36,876 bases of DNA, taken from Bodo saltans (lineage: Eukaryota; Euglenozoa; Kinetoplastea; Eubodonida; Bodonidae). Position numbers and translations under genes: made by a program. A model generated the notes under the pieces. It searched no databases and was not told the origin of the DNA. It was given only the letters and a program-made list of their open reading frames with translations. The DNA is taken from NCBI GenBank assembly GCA_001460835.1, contig CYKH01001274.1:43984-80859 (forward strand), read 5' to 3'. Shown piece by piece: positions 1-9,800 of the stretch (the stretch's first letter is position 1; each line of letters opens with the position of its first letter).

Positions 1-621
1 AGATGACAACAGCAATGACGACGACGGATCCGCTGTCCCATTACCCAGCTTCTTATTGAACGAAGCCAGGAGCGGCTACGAGAGGCTGAGATCGGAGATG
101 ATGGCGCAACGTCGGTTGGCCGTCGAGCAGATGATAACACCGATGACGACGACGGATCCGCTGTCCCATTACCCAGCTTCTTCTCCACTGATGCTTCCGT
201 AGCGCGAAGCGACGACATACAACTCGAGACGGATGCGACCACCTCACCGCCTCTTCGCTCTGCTGGTGAAGAGATCACATCCGACACCCTTGTTCTCCCC
301 CTTGTGGATCCACAACAGTGGACCACAGAGCAGGTCATCATGTGGATCCGTGCTGTAGGCGAGGAGGGGTGCATGGACGACAGTATGCAGCAAGCGTATG
401 AAATGATGAGGGTCGACGGCAACATGCTGCTGCAGAAGATCAACCCCAACACCATGTTCAAGAACATGCGGAAATGGCACGTGAAGCGCAAGGGACTTTT
501 GAGTAAGGGAGTGAGCGACGGAGATGCCATCGCACAACTGGCGGATGAGTTTCGTACTTCCATATCGGTGCTGCACGTACAAGAAACAATCTACCTCTGC
601 TACCCTTATGGAAGATACTGA
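1..621 (+). CDS. SAM-domain protein, 3' part of a gene cut by the window edge
   Basis: The frame ending at 621 is open from position 19 and has no plausible ATG start in the window, so the gene begins to the left. The visible protein has an acidic, disordered stretch (DDNTDDDDGS, near 130-160) and then a sterile alpha motif-like domain at about 310-500. That domain has the family pattern: a W-T-x-E-Q-V start, an aromatic tyrosine in the middle, VDG followed by LL, and a basic C-terminal helix ending in KGLL. SAM domains mediate protein-protein or sometimes RNA binding; the partner here is unknown. The 3' end lies 172 nt before the CDC45 start. The first 18 bases are closed in this frame but open in frame 2, where they repeat the sequence at 130-183, so a duplication with a frame change sits at the left edge. 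SAM assignment is by eye. Confidence 0.7.
2..183. repeat. Near-tandem duplication, period 128 bp, at the left window edge
   Basis: Bases 2-55 and 130-183 are nearly the same sequence, with about three mismatches, at a spacing of 128 bp. Because 128 is not a multiple of three, the two copies encode the same peptide (D-D-N ... GSAVPLPSF) in different frames, frame 2 for the first and frame 1 for the second. The left copy probably extends beyond the window. Confidence 0.75.
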
Positions 622-689
622 GGGAAGTGTGTTTGAACTTCATTGTTGTCTTGCTTCTAGCCGCTATTTCTTCTTAAAGATCGCTGGGA

Positions 690-737
690 TTCTTATTCCT
701 CGTTCTCTGTATTCTCTTTTTTTAAAAAAAATCGCAG
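690..737 (+). promoter_or_regulatory. Likely spliced-leader acceptor for CDC45
   Basis: A T/C-rich tract at 690-723 is followed by an A run and the first AG at 736-737. This leaves a 56-nt 5' UTR before the ATG at 794. It also argues that the open frame upstream of 794, which overlaps the previous gene, is not translated. Confidence 0.6.
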
Positions 738-793
738 AAAAGGACTCTTTCTCCCCTCTAAAGGCCACACAAGGCAATAATCAACTATCAAAT

Positions 794-3142
794 ATGTCAG
801 CAGAGAGTCCTGTGGCGTCTAACACAGACCTGTGGGAGCGGATTCTTCGATACGCCCACAGTGTCAAACGTCCCGTCACCATCTGCGTCGCGTACAATGC
901 AGATGCGGCCGCTGCCTGCAACATTCTGTGCTCCCTACTCAAAAACAATCTTGTGCTCTACAACGTCCAGCCTATCCTGTTCCTGCAGGAACTGCAGGAC
1001 TCTGTGAAGAAGCTTGAAGATGATGACAATGAGGAGGAGTGCTTCCTGTTCATTGGTCTGGGGGCGTGTACACCACTCCGCCCGTTGTTCAACCCAGCAA
1101 AGCATATCGTGATTGTACTCGACAACCACCGCCCAGTGCACCTCGACAACCTCAGAGAGGAACGGGTCCTGGTGGGAGAGGAGGGGCGAGAACTTCCATG
1201 GTTGCTGCTGTGGCAATCAGCCGATATTCATCTCGAAGTGGATCGTTTCTTTACTAACGCTGCGAGGAAACAAATGAAGAAGCGCCGCAGAAAGCGCCAG
1301 AGGCAACGACAGGAAACCGACCGGCGGCGTCGTATCGAGCAAGTTGAGTCTGATGAGCCGTCCCGCCGTCATCGAAGGGCAAAGAAAACTAAGTCAGAAA
1401 AACCAAGCAAGAAAAAGCGCACCGCGAAGGATTCCAGCGAGCTGGTTGACGTGGATGCAGTCGAGGAGGAGGGGGAGGATGAAGATGATGCTTCCGTCGT
1501 CACAGTGTCGTCCTCTGATGCGGATTCCGACAGCGTCGATGAAGAAATGGACGAGGATATTGACGAGGATATTGACAACGACGATGCAGACGAAGGAGAT
1601 GAATCATTCGACGGCAGCGACGACTCCGACGACATGGACGACGATGATGACGAGCCACCCTCCGCTTCTCAGGCGGTGGAGTGGTCGGCGACGGATTCTG
1701 ACGAGGCGCTCCCCCCTGGCACCGTCGCGCTGTATTACAGCGCTCATTGCTGCGGACAAAGCGTGGCGGTGGAACTCTTGGAGCTTGCCGTAAGTCTCAG
1801 TCGCTCGAGGGACGCGTTCTTGTGGTACGCAGCAATCGGCATCTCTGATTTGTTTCTTCGCTGCGCCATCGACTACGCATCGTATCTCCTCGCTTTGACT
1901 CGTGTCCGAGATCAAGTGGTGCTACAAGCGAATGCGCGCCAACGCACCTCAGCAGCAGCCGACGGCTTCCGTGCGAAGCTGCAGCTTGCAGAAGAACCAC
2001 AGCTGTTTCTCCTGAGGCATTGGTCGTTGTGGGAGGCAATCTGGCACGCCAAGTGGCCAGCGGGACTTCTGCGCTTACACCACATGGACAGCGGCGAGGA
2101 GCACCTTCGAGAACTGTTGGCCCGCAGTGGCATCTCCATCCGTGTGGCACAGCAAAGCTGGACGGAGTCTAGTGCCCAAGTGCGAACCAAAGCAGTGGAG
2201 CTTGTCAGCATCGAGCTTGCTCGGCTCGAGGCCCTCACGCCAAAAGATGCCGCAGACTTCACCGCCGATGGCGTAAATGGTTTTATGGACGACGATCGTA
2301 TGTCCGATACAAACATGGCGTTCACCACTGGAGCAGGTGGGGTTGGTCGTCGGCCTCAGCACGTCATCCCAAGCGTGAAGCATCCTAACATTGTGCCCAC
2401 CATCACCCGCTCCTCCGGTTTCGGTTCTGGAGTGTCGGCGATGGATGCGTGTCATTTGTTTCGTGGCGTCCTCTGCTCACCGATGGCGCCCCTTACTCCG
2501 TCTGCAAGTGGTACACCCGATGTGTCCCCTGATGAACTTCGAGGCATGCTGATCGCCCACCAGCGCTCACTGTTTTGGAAAGCTACCAAGGCGTTTGATC
2601 TTGACCCCAACGACCCTCAGTTTGGAGAGGCAGTGGACGCCGCGAAGCAGCTACAGTCATCTGTCATCGTGGCAACAAGCGCATTGATGCAGCGAGGGGT
2701 GATTTTGTCGACACGAGGGTTGCACTACACACTCCTTAACGACCCAAGTCGAAGAGCAGGCACCATGGATTCGTTCTGGACCCCTCTTCGTCTGGAATAT
2801 TTAGCGGAGCATGTGGCAGTAGCCCTTACAGTGGAGCGAGGGCGGCGATGGGCGATGCGGCCTTTGGCGTTGTGTTGCGCATGGCCGGTGCGTGATGGGG
2901 CGCACGAGTTGCTTCAAATCGCGCTGGCACACTCTGGTGCTGTCAATGGACCTAACCGCACACTCCCTGCCATCGAGGCGTGGCGCCGTGTCGTGAAGGA
3001 GGTTGAGGACGATGCGGCTAATGTCCAGTCGGAGCCGCTCCTACCACTCAGTCTCAGAGTGCGTGGTCGTGATGCCGCAAGCCACGTCCTTGAGTCGTTG
3101 TACCTCCGATCCGCTGAGGGGACACGCAGGGAGCTACGCTAA
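794..3142 (+). CDS. CDC45: CDC45, replication initiation / CMG helicase subunit
   Basis: CDC45 joins MCM2-7 and GINS to form the CMG replicative helicase in the nucleus. It is an inactive relative of RecJ/DHH phosphoesterases. The N-terminus (residues about 25-130) has the family layout: a strand followed by an NADAAAACNIL helix that matches the DVDALCACKIL region of animal CDC45, a short strand ending FIGLGA, and the diagnostic DNHRPVHLDN motif. A second conserved block (FLWYAAIGISDLFLR) matches the W-x-AIxGLTDQ region. At 782 residues it is longer than the usual 560-650. The excess is a lysine/arginine-rich stretch (about 158-212) followed by an acidic, serine-rich stretch (about 215-296) where other CDC45s have only a short acidic loop. 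The start at 794 is the first ATG after a clear trans-splice acceptor. The frame is open back to 524, but that part overlaps the upstream gene. Confidence 0.92.
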   Translation: MSAESPVASNTDLWERILRYAHSVKRPVTICVAYNADAAAACNILCSLLKNNLVLYNVQPILFLQELQDSVKKLEDDDNEEECFLFIGLGACTPLRPLFNPAKHIVIVLDNHRPVHLDNLREERVLVGEEGRELPWLLLWQSADIHLEVDRFFTNAARKQMKKRRRKRQRQRQETDRRRRIEQVESDEPSRRHRRAKKTKSEKPSKKKRTAKDSSELVDVDAVEEEGEDEDDASVVTVSSSDADSDSVDEEMDEDIDEDIDNDDADEGDESFDGSDDSDDMDDDDDEPPSASQAVEWSATDSDEALPPGTVALYYSAHCCGQSVAVELLELAVSLSRSRDAFLWYAAIGISDLFLRCAIDYASYLLALTRVRDQVVLQANARQRTSAAADGFRAKLQLAEEPQLFLLRHWSLWEAIWHAKWPAGLLRLHHMDSGEEHLRELLARSGISIRVAQQSWTESSAQVRTKAVELVSIELARLEALTPKDAADFTADGVNGFMDDDRMSDTNMAFTTGAGGVGRRPQHVIPSVKHPNIVPTITRSSGFGSGVSAMDACHLFRGVLCSPMAPLTPSASGTPDVSPDELRGMLIAHQRSLFWKATKAFDLDPNDPQFGEAVDAAKQLQSSVIVATSALMQRGVILSTRGLHYTLLNDPSRRAGTMDSFWTPLRLEYLAEHVAVALTVERGRRWAMRPLALCCAWPVRDGAHELLQIALAHSGAVNGPNRTLPAIEAWRRVVKEVEDDAANVQSEPLLPLSLRVRGRDAASHVLESLYLRSAEGTRRELR

Positions 3143-3323
3143 TACAATGCGCACACCAAAGAAGATGAACATCACACAACCACTGCTTGGCGCACATGCG
3201 CAGCCACATGGCACATACAGATATAGACACATACACACATACAGACAAGGGTGAGGGACAATCTCCACATATTTATTTCCTTTTGCGTTTCGTGCACACA
3301 CGCAATTCTTGTGCAAACTGTGC

Positions 3324-3353
3324 ATTATTTTTTTTGTCATATCAACCATCAAG
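3324..3353 (+). promoter_or_regulatory. Likely spliced-leader acceptor for the coiled-coil gene
   Basis: A run of T residues (3328-3336) is followed by the first AG at 3352-3353. The next ATG is at 3366, giving a 12-nt 5' UTR. This makes 3366 the probable translation start, although that ATG is not in the main reading frame. Confidence 0.55.
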
Positions 3354-3365
3354 AAAAAGGAAACA

Positions 3366-5995
3366 ATGTTCAGCCCTTTGCCACACGAGCCGCGGCCTAC
3401 TCGCTCGAGTCCATACATCGCGCCCCTCAACATACAATAGAAACGACCAGCAGTACAACTAATGCAACTGCCGCTGCGGAGATAGAGCAGCAGAATCGTG
3501 CCATTTCAGAGCTGCGTGTGGAGAATAGAAACCTACGAATGAGACTTGTGTTTATGGACGAAATTATGGCGAAGCGAAACATCTCCTCGTCTGTGATGAA
3601 CGACTTGGTGGATGCCCGTCAAGAAATTGAACTCCTTAAAAAGCACCTCGCCGAGGCGACTAAGCAGTACGATTACCAACTGGATGAAGTGCGGCAACTC
3701 CGTGTAGAGCTGCAAAGCCTTGGCGATCGTCACGCGTCCGTGGCGGAGCAGAATAGAGGGCTCACGATCATTCCCCAACTCCAACAAGATCTACGGAGAG
3801 TGGAGCTGGAGCGTGACGACGCTGTCACGAAGCTCCTGACATTACAGCTCGATGTGAACGCGGAGAGACAGATGTTCCAGACGACCATTAGTGACCTCGA
3901 GTCGAAGTTACAACGATTGACAAGTGACACTGCTGCCACAATTGCAATGAAGGAGGATACCATCGTCGCAGAACGCCTTGCACATGAAGCACGGGTGCAT
4001 TCCCTCAACGATGCCGCCGATCAAGTGAAATCAGACCTGCGTGCTATGTTGGAGCAGCGATCTGAAGCCCTTCACTCCTCTGAACGCGAGGCCGATCGGT
4101 ACCGTGCGGAGTTGAGTAGCATGGAGGTGGACGTGACGACGTTGCGACGCACTGCTACGCAGCACCTTGATACGATCGATGAGCTTCAACGCCATCTGCA
4201 AGAGCGGGACTTGGAACTACGAAGGGGGGAGATGCGTGCACACGACGCACAGTACCAAGACGAGCGGCGCACTGCCACACTCGAAACGCAGCTGCACGAA
4301 ACTGAAAAGACGTTGGCGTCGAGCGAGGATATGTTAGTCGTGTACAAGCGTGCGTTGCAGTATGCATTGGATCTACTCCGTGGCGGAACCATCATACACA
4401 CAGGAGGGGCTGAGGCAGCTGACGGTCCCTCTTCTCCTGCACTTTCACCTCCGCGCAATGGTGGTGCTGGCGTTCCGTTCGTGTTATCACCGATCTTGGC
4501 GTCACGCTTGCCGGGTAGTAGCACCGATGCGACGAACACAACCGCAAGTAGTCCCGTGCGGCGAGAGAGTCACTTTGACGATGCAGCGTCGCCTCACGTT
4601 GTCAAGTCTAACGGCGCAGTTGTAATGGCGTCCGTGCTCAAGAACGCCATTGACGACTCGGCGAGGACAGGGCATCAGGAACAACAACGACTCGTTCAGC
4701 AAGTTCAAGGAGTCCTCCAGCGTCAACTTGCGTCCCTAGCGTCGGAGGTGGAAAGTCTTCACGTGCAGCAGCTGACGAAGTTGCGGCGGTTGAGCAATCG
4801 CATCGCCGATGCAGGTGACGTTGCAGAGCTGTGTTCCCGTCGACAAACAAAATTTCATTTACGCCTTCGAAACGAAATGAATGCGCTGGTGTCGTCCAAG
4901 GAGGTAGTTGAGGCTGAGTTGAAGAGTTGCCGGCAACATCTTCGAGCTGCTGCAGAAGACCACGAGTCGCTTCATATCGAGCTACGTCGTAACGTCAGTG
5001 AGCGGGAAGTAGAGCGCCAAGCATGGGGAGCACTTCAGGTGTTCCTGGACGAGGTGGGAGGAAACCTTCAATCGGATGTGCGTCGTGCGGCGGAGGAAAC
5101 CCGCCAGAGTGTGGTTCAGGTTCGGTTGATCAATCCTGAATTCCTAGAGGGCATCAAAGCTATCGTGCGCAAGTCCCATGCCACCGTTCAGCAAGTGCAT
5201 GACTTGGTAGACGTTGCACAACGGCAGTATCACCAGCTTGTTGTCTCGGGAGGGGCAGGCTCAACCGCCCCTTCCCCGTCGCACTACGGCCCCCTTCCGT
5301 CGCCTCTCAGCGCTCATTCTTTGCTCAACGGTCGCAGCCCCTCGATGGCAAGTAGGAGTGGAGGCGCTGCTGGCGACGCACCGAAGCCAGCTCTTACCGT
5401 GGAGAACCTCATCCAGCAACTCGTCAACGTCTGTCAACTCTTGGAGAACAACATTCAGCAAGGTAAACAGAGCGAGGAGCGCTTGACGGACTCCTTGAAG
5501 TCTTGGGAAGTAAAGTTGACGAAAGAGTGGACGGAGGTGGAGCGTCGAATTGTCTCATCGTTGGCCCCAGTACGACGAACGCACGCCAATCCGACCACTA
5601 TTCCTTCAGATTCATCCTTTATTCACTCCTCCAGTTACCGCCAACCCTCACAGCAGCAACAACAGCAGCAGCCGTTTATTGTCCATCGCAGCTCGTCGTA
5701 TCAACGGAACAGCTCGGATGACGTCAACTACGGAAGTGGCGCGTCGTTTCTGTCATCCGCGCAGCATCATGTACGATCAACAGAGCCCTCCCCCGCACCG
5801 ATGCCAGCGGCCTACACTCCCACTCCATTGGTGACGGCCCCTACCAATCAATACATAGATCCGGCAAACGCTTATCGTCTTACTTCTGCGTCCCACCAAC
5901 AGAATGTGCAGCAGCAGCAACAGAATGCCACGTCAGGCGCATATGGCGCATCGCTCCCCGGGTGGATGACTTACGCAGCGGCGCTCAGCAAGTAG
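3366..5995 (+). CDS. Long coiled-coil protein, possibly cytoskeletal (apparent frame break near the 5' end)
   Basis: Function is not recognised. The protein of about 875 residues is mainly heptad-repeat coiled coil (3478-4380, 4640-5250, 5395-5560), separated by Ser/Pro/Gly-rich linkers (about 4390-4600 and 5250-5390). Its C-terminal tail has two glutamine runs near 5655 and 5910. Such proteins are common in the kinetoplastid basal body and flagellar cytoskeleton, but nothing here fixes a location. The main frame (frame 2) has no ATG between the splice acceptor and 3554, yet clear coiled-coil sequence starts by 3478. The first ATG after the acceptor, at 3366, opens in frame 0 and stops at 3437-3439 after 24 codons. 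One missing base near 3422 (a C run) would join the two. The stop at 5993-5995 is firm. A conservative start is the ATG at 3554. Confidence 0.8.
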
Positions 5996-6112
5996 GGATG
6001 TGGCACCACACAGCGAAGTTCAAACTGCGCAAGAGAAGGGATGCTGTACCAAAACAAACATAACCACCCGTATTTCTTTTGATCATTCATTTATGAAACA
6101 TTTAGAGTCGAT

Positions 6113-6150
6113 ACCCTTTTGTTTTCCTCCATGGAACCCGTACACATCAG
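6113..6150 (+). promoter_or_regulatory. Likely spliced-leader acceptor that fixes the start of the small coiled-coil gene
   Basis: The tract at 6113-6130 is T/C-rich and the next AG is at 6149-6150. The ATG at 6162 follows after 11 nt. The in-frame ATG at 6093 lies upstream of the tract and is therefore unlikely to be on the mature mRNA. Confidence 0.55.
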
Positions 6151-6161
6151 TTTTTGACGAT

Positions 6162-6506
6162 ATGTCCTGCCCAGATGAACTTGCGATCCTGCAAGCCGAA
6201 CGCAGGATGCTCGACAAGAAATTATCGGAGCGCCGCATTCTCATGGAGAGGATGTGGGAAGAAAAGAGAGAAGAGGACGAGCGTATTCGTGCCGAGGAAC
6301 TCGAAGCCGTCGAGGCTGACTTGATGGGACACGAGCGCATGCTAGTTGCCCAGCAGGAATTATCGGAGGAGTTGCGTTGCATTGAGTCTGTGGAGCGGTC
6401 TCTCCTCCCTCCACCACCAGCGCTCTTGCTGAGGGACGCTGATGGACACGCTGCGAAAATGGAGAAGGTTCGAGCCCGTGAAGCCGCAAGAGGGATCGTC
6501 CGATAA
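6162..6506 (+). CDS. Small coiled-coil protein, 114 residues
   Basis: No family was recognised. The predicted protein starts MSCPDELAIL and is almost entirely a charged alpha-helix, rich in Glu, Arg, Leu and Met, from residue 4 to about 80. A short proline break follows (LLPPPPALLL) and then a basic C-terminus. The composition suggests a small structural or assembly subunit that forms a coiled coil with a partner. The start was chosen because it lies 11 nt after a pyrimidine tract and AG. It stands alone between two long genes, with about 355 nt to the next ATG. No signal peptide or membrane segment is visible. Confidence 0.7.
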   Translation: MSCPDELAILQAERRMLDKKLSERRILMERMWEEKREEDERIRAEELEAVEADLMGHERMLVAQQELSEELRCIESVERSLLPPPPALLLRDADGHAAKMEKVRAREAARGIVR

Positions 6507-6860
6507 ACAAACTGGAATAGCCGACGCGGTGGAAATAGTGGTGTGCTTCTTCTCATCGCCCTGCGCTTCACACACTTTAACCCACATGCCACACACACGG
6601 CGTCGCCACCATTCAACAACCTGACACACACCCATGACACACTTACACCTTTTTTGAAGTTTTCACTCTTTGTGTACCAACCCCCCAGTAACACACAAAC
6701 TCCTTGTAGAGGAAAGTTTTTTCACGCTGTTTCATATCGTCACTGCAAAGTTTCTACGCATTGTTTGTTATTCGCGGCGTAAAAATCAGGCACATGAGAA
6801 AGTAGAGCACTTGGAAACCAAAAAAAATAAATCAACGCCAAAGACACACGTTTCCTTCTT

Positions 6861-9800
6861 ATGCATTCATTTGGAAAACATCCGTCGGGCTCCCCCTCGC
6901 CAGCCCCCGCGCCGCCATCTGTCGCTAGCAGCGGCGCTTCCACCGCTCAGTCTCTACTGTTTCGGAAAGTGGTTGCGTCGAAGCGAGGCGAGTTGTGCAT
7001 GCACTTTGTATCCCCTAGTGGTTGTGCGCTAGGCCCGTTATGCCCGTACCGCCACGCTGGTGCTCAGCGAACAGCTACAGCAGCCACCTTTTTGGATGGC
7101 GACCACTCCTCTTCGCAATCAGAAATTTTATCGGAGATGAAGAGCCGAGAGGATACAGAGGAGGGCGTTGACATCACAACCACCGTCGCTGCACTGCATC
7201 CTTCGTCGTTGTTGTCGTCCTCGTCGAAACGCTTTTCAGCTCCTCCTCAGGTGCCTTCTGTGCAGCCGCTTCACATGACCATCTCTCCATTGTACTCGCA
7301 GCCGCTGTGTGCACATGCTCGTGGCCTGGTGCTATGGTTCTTCGCGGAGCTGCCTGCGGTGACCAACAGTGCCAAGCCCCCGCGCTGGACCGCATTCGAC
7401 AGTGAGTGGACGTCATTTCTAGAGCAAGCGTATCTTAAGATGCTAAAGGAACATCAGTATCACCGAAACATGCCCGCCACAGAATTCAAAGAGTATACCA
7501 TTGAGTTCGCACGGCTTTACATGTGCCGCACCAGCGATAAAGGATCCAGGCGGCCCATTCAGCGAGCACTGATCACCGCATCGCCTACGTGGGTACTAGA
7601 GGAGCTGGACGCGCCACGACAACCGAAGCATCATCACGCAGAGGATGAGTCTCACGGCGACGGACCTGTGTCAGAGGTGATTGACCCGGTCGCCAGCAGC
7701 TGCTTGGAGTACCACTACGTACACGGTGGTAAGGACCTGCTGACCATCGACGTCAACCGCTGGAAGCTTAGGATCAATCTGCTAACGATGGTGGGGCGTG
7801 AGGTGCGGGAGAAAAGGCGATCCATGTTCCAAGGGATCGGTGATCTGAAGGATCGGTTCCGCACAGCAGCGTCGGTGGTGGTGAATAGCGGCCGCTTTGG
7901 TGGCCGCCCGATATCCCCTGATGAGATTGTGAGTCCCACGACGCCAAGCCAGCGGTCGGCGTTCACGGGGAGCGGGAGCGGTAGCATCATTGGTGGGGGC
8001 ATGTCGCGGAATATTATTCACCGGCCAAGCGTGACTGGACCCCGGCCTCCGACGAACCGCAGTGGTAGTACCGCAGCGACAACACCAGCAGCGAAAAATC
8101 GCTCAACGTCTCTAGTTGGCGACGTTCCCGCCAAACGATTTCAGCTTCGGCGCCTACCGATTACTGTGCGCCACGGCTGCCCACCCTCAGATCCATTCGA
8201 CACCTCAGCGCTGCAGGTGCGGTTGACTGTGGTGGCCAAAGGGACCAACAAGCCGATTCAAACTGTCATTGGTCCACGCCCTGTACGAGGCGATGAAGGC
8301 GATCATCGCTTCGTCTTTCCTGTTGCCCTCGATCTCAATGAACTGACCGCTGCAACGCTGCCTGATGTAGCATGCGATGCTCTAGGTCAATGTCACTGGG
8401 AAAGCGGGCACCATTTGTGGACGCATGCACACCGTTGCCCAGCAGGGAGGTCATCGAACTGCTTTCTGTGCAGCTGGACGTCGTCGTCCGTGTCGCAGCA
8501 TGCCGTCAAGTCCGGTCGGAGCCCGTCGACGCAATCGTCTGGGCACCACGTCGTGGAAGGCCATAGGGATGGGTCACACTCTCCCTACCCACAGCCGTCT
8601 GCCTCAACGCGTGGGGAGCTGCATGTCACGCTAGATGCACTTGCAGAGCGGAGCGAAGTGCACAGACAGCTGATGTCGCATGAAGGCGCTCCTATCGGCT
8701 CCGCATTCGACGCCGCACGTAGTGCTGCAGTGTCGGGAGTGCAAGCTGCAACTGGGCCTTGGAGGCGGCATCAGGCAGTCAGCCGCTGGTTTCGTTCTGA
8801 GTGGGACGGTGGGAGAACATTGTCTGTCTCCACCGGCCCTGCAACGAATTTACTAAGCTCCGGGCTCCTTTCCGTCTCCGCGCAGATGGGCGGGGTCGCC
8901 ACACCACACAGCGTCGCCGCCGCCTCCGTGAAATCCCCCACATCAATCGAGCTTCATCACGTCAAGACAGGCGCCACCAGTCATGAGGTCTTACAACTCC
9001 TTTCACTGATGCAGCGCAATGCACACCCAGGTGGCGTTGTGCCCACTGTCGCAAGCAGACGGAGAAGTATTGGGGGTGCCTCGCTGTTGGCTGACGGTGG
9101 AGATGGTTGGACGACGCATCCGACATCCATGGGGCAAAGTTTGACGTCAAGTGCGTTTGGCACTCCTGCCCCTGTGTCGCCGATGATGCGTGCATCGCCC
9201 AACGAAGAAACAGTTGACGGCGTGCCCTCACCAAACTTGTTCCGCCAAAGCGTCCAGCAGCTTGAGAAACAGCATGCACTTGCAGTGGAGCAATGCTACG
9301 CGGCACGCTCTATCCGTCATATCCTCGTGAAGCAAACGTCAGAGGGAGATCGCGACGGTCCTGCCGCCTCACACACAGCAGTGGATGCATCATCAGAAGG
9401 CAGTGGGTCCAATGCAGACGAAACTGACCTCACAGTTGCCCTCCATGGCCTGCAGATACAACGGGTTCAGCATCATGCGTTTTACAGCAGGTATCTGCGA
9501 TCTCGCACAGAGATGTTTACGGAATGGCATGATTCCGACGCAGAATCGGCGGAAAGTTCCCGCGAGGAGGCCCTCTTCCGCTACATCCCTAGATCATGGC
9601 TTAGGAGCATTTTGTACCAAGAAGAAGATCAGCGAGGCTCCCCACCGGAGGGGGTCGACGATACCGGCAGCGACGATATGCTACGATCATGGAACCAGCA
9701 ACGGATGCATTTCTACCGGGACTTGGAGGCGGCGGGCGCAGAGCAGCGTGTGCCTGGCGTGCCGTACCTGCTTCTCGTAGTGGTGGCATTCCCGGGAGCT

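Noticed and set aside
524-793. Upstream extension of the CDC45 frame
   Set aside because: It overlaps the end of the SAM-domain gene and spans the pyrimidine tract and splice acceptor. The first ATG after the acceptor is at 794.
6093-6161. Earlier in-frame ATG for the small coiled-coil protein
   Set aside because: It lies upstream of the pyrimidine tract and AG at 6149-6150 and would add a Phe/Pro-rich segment unlike the rest of the protein.
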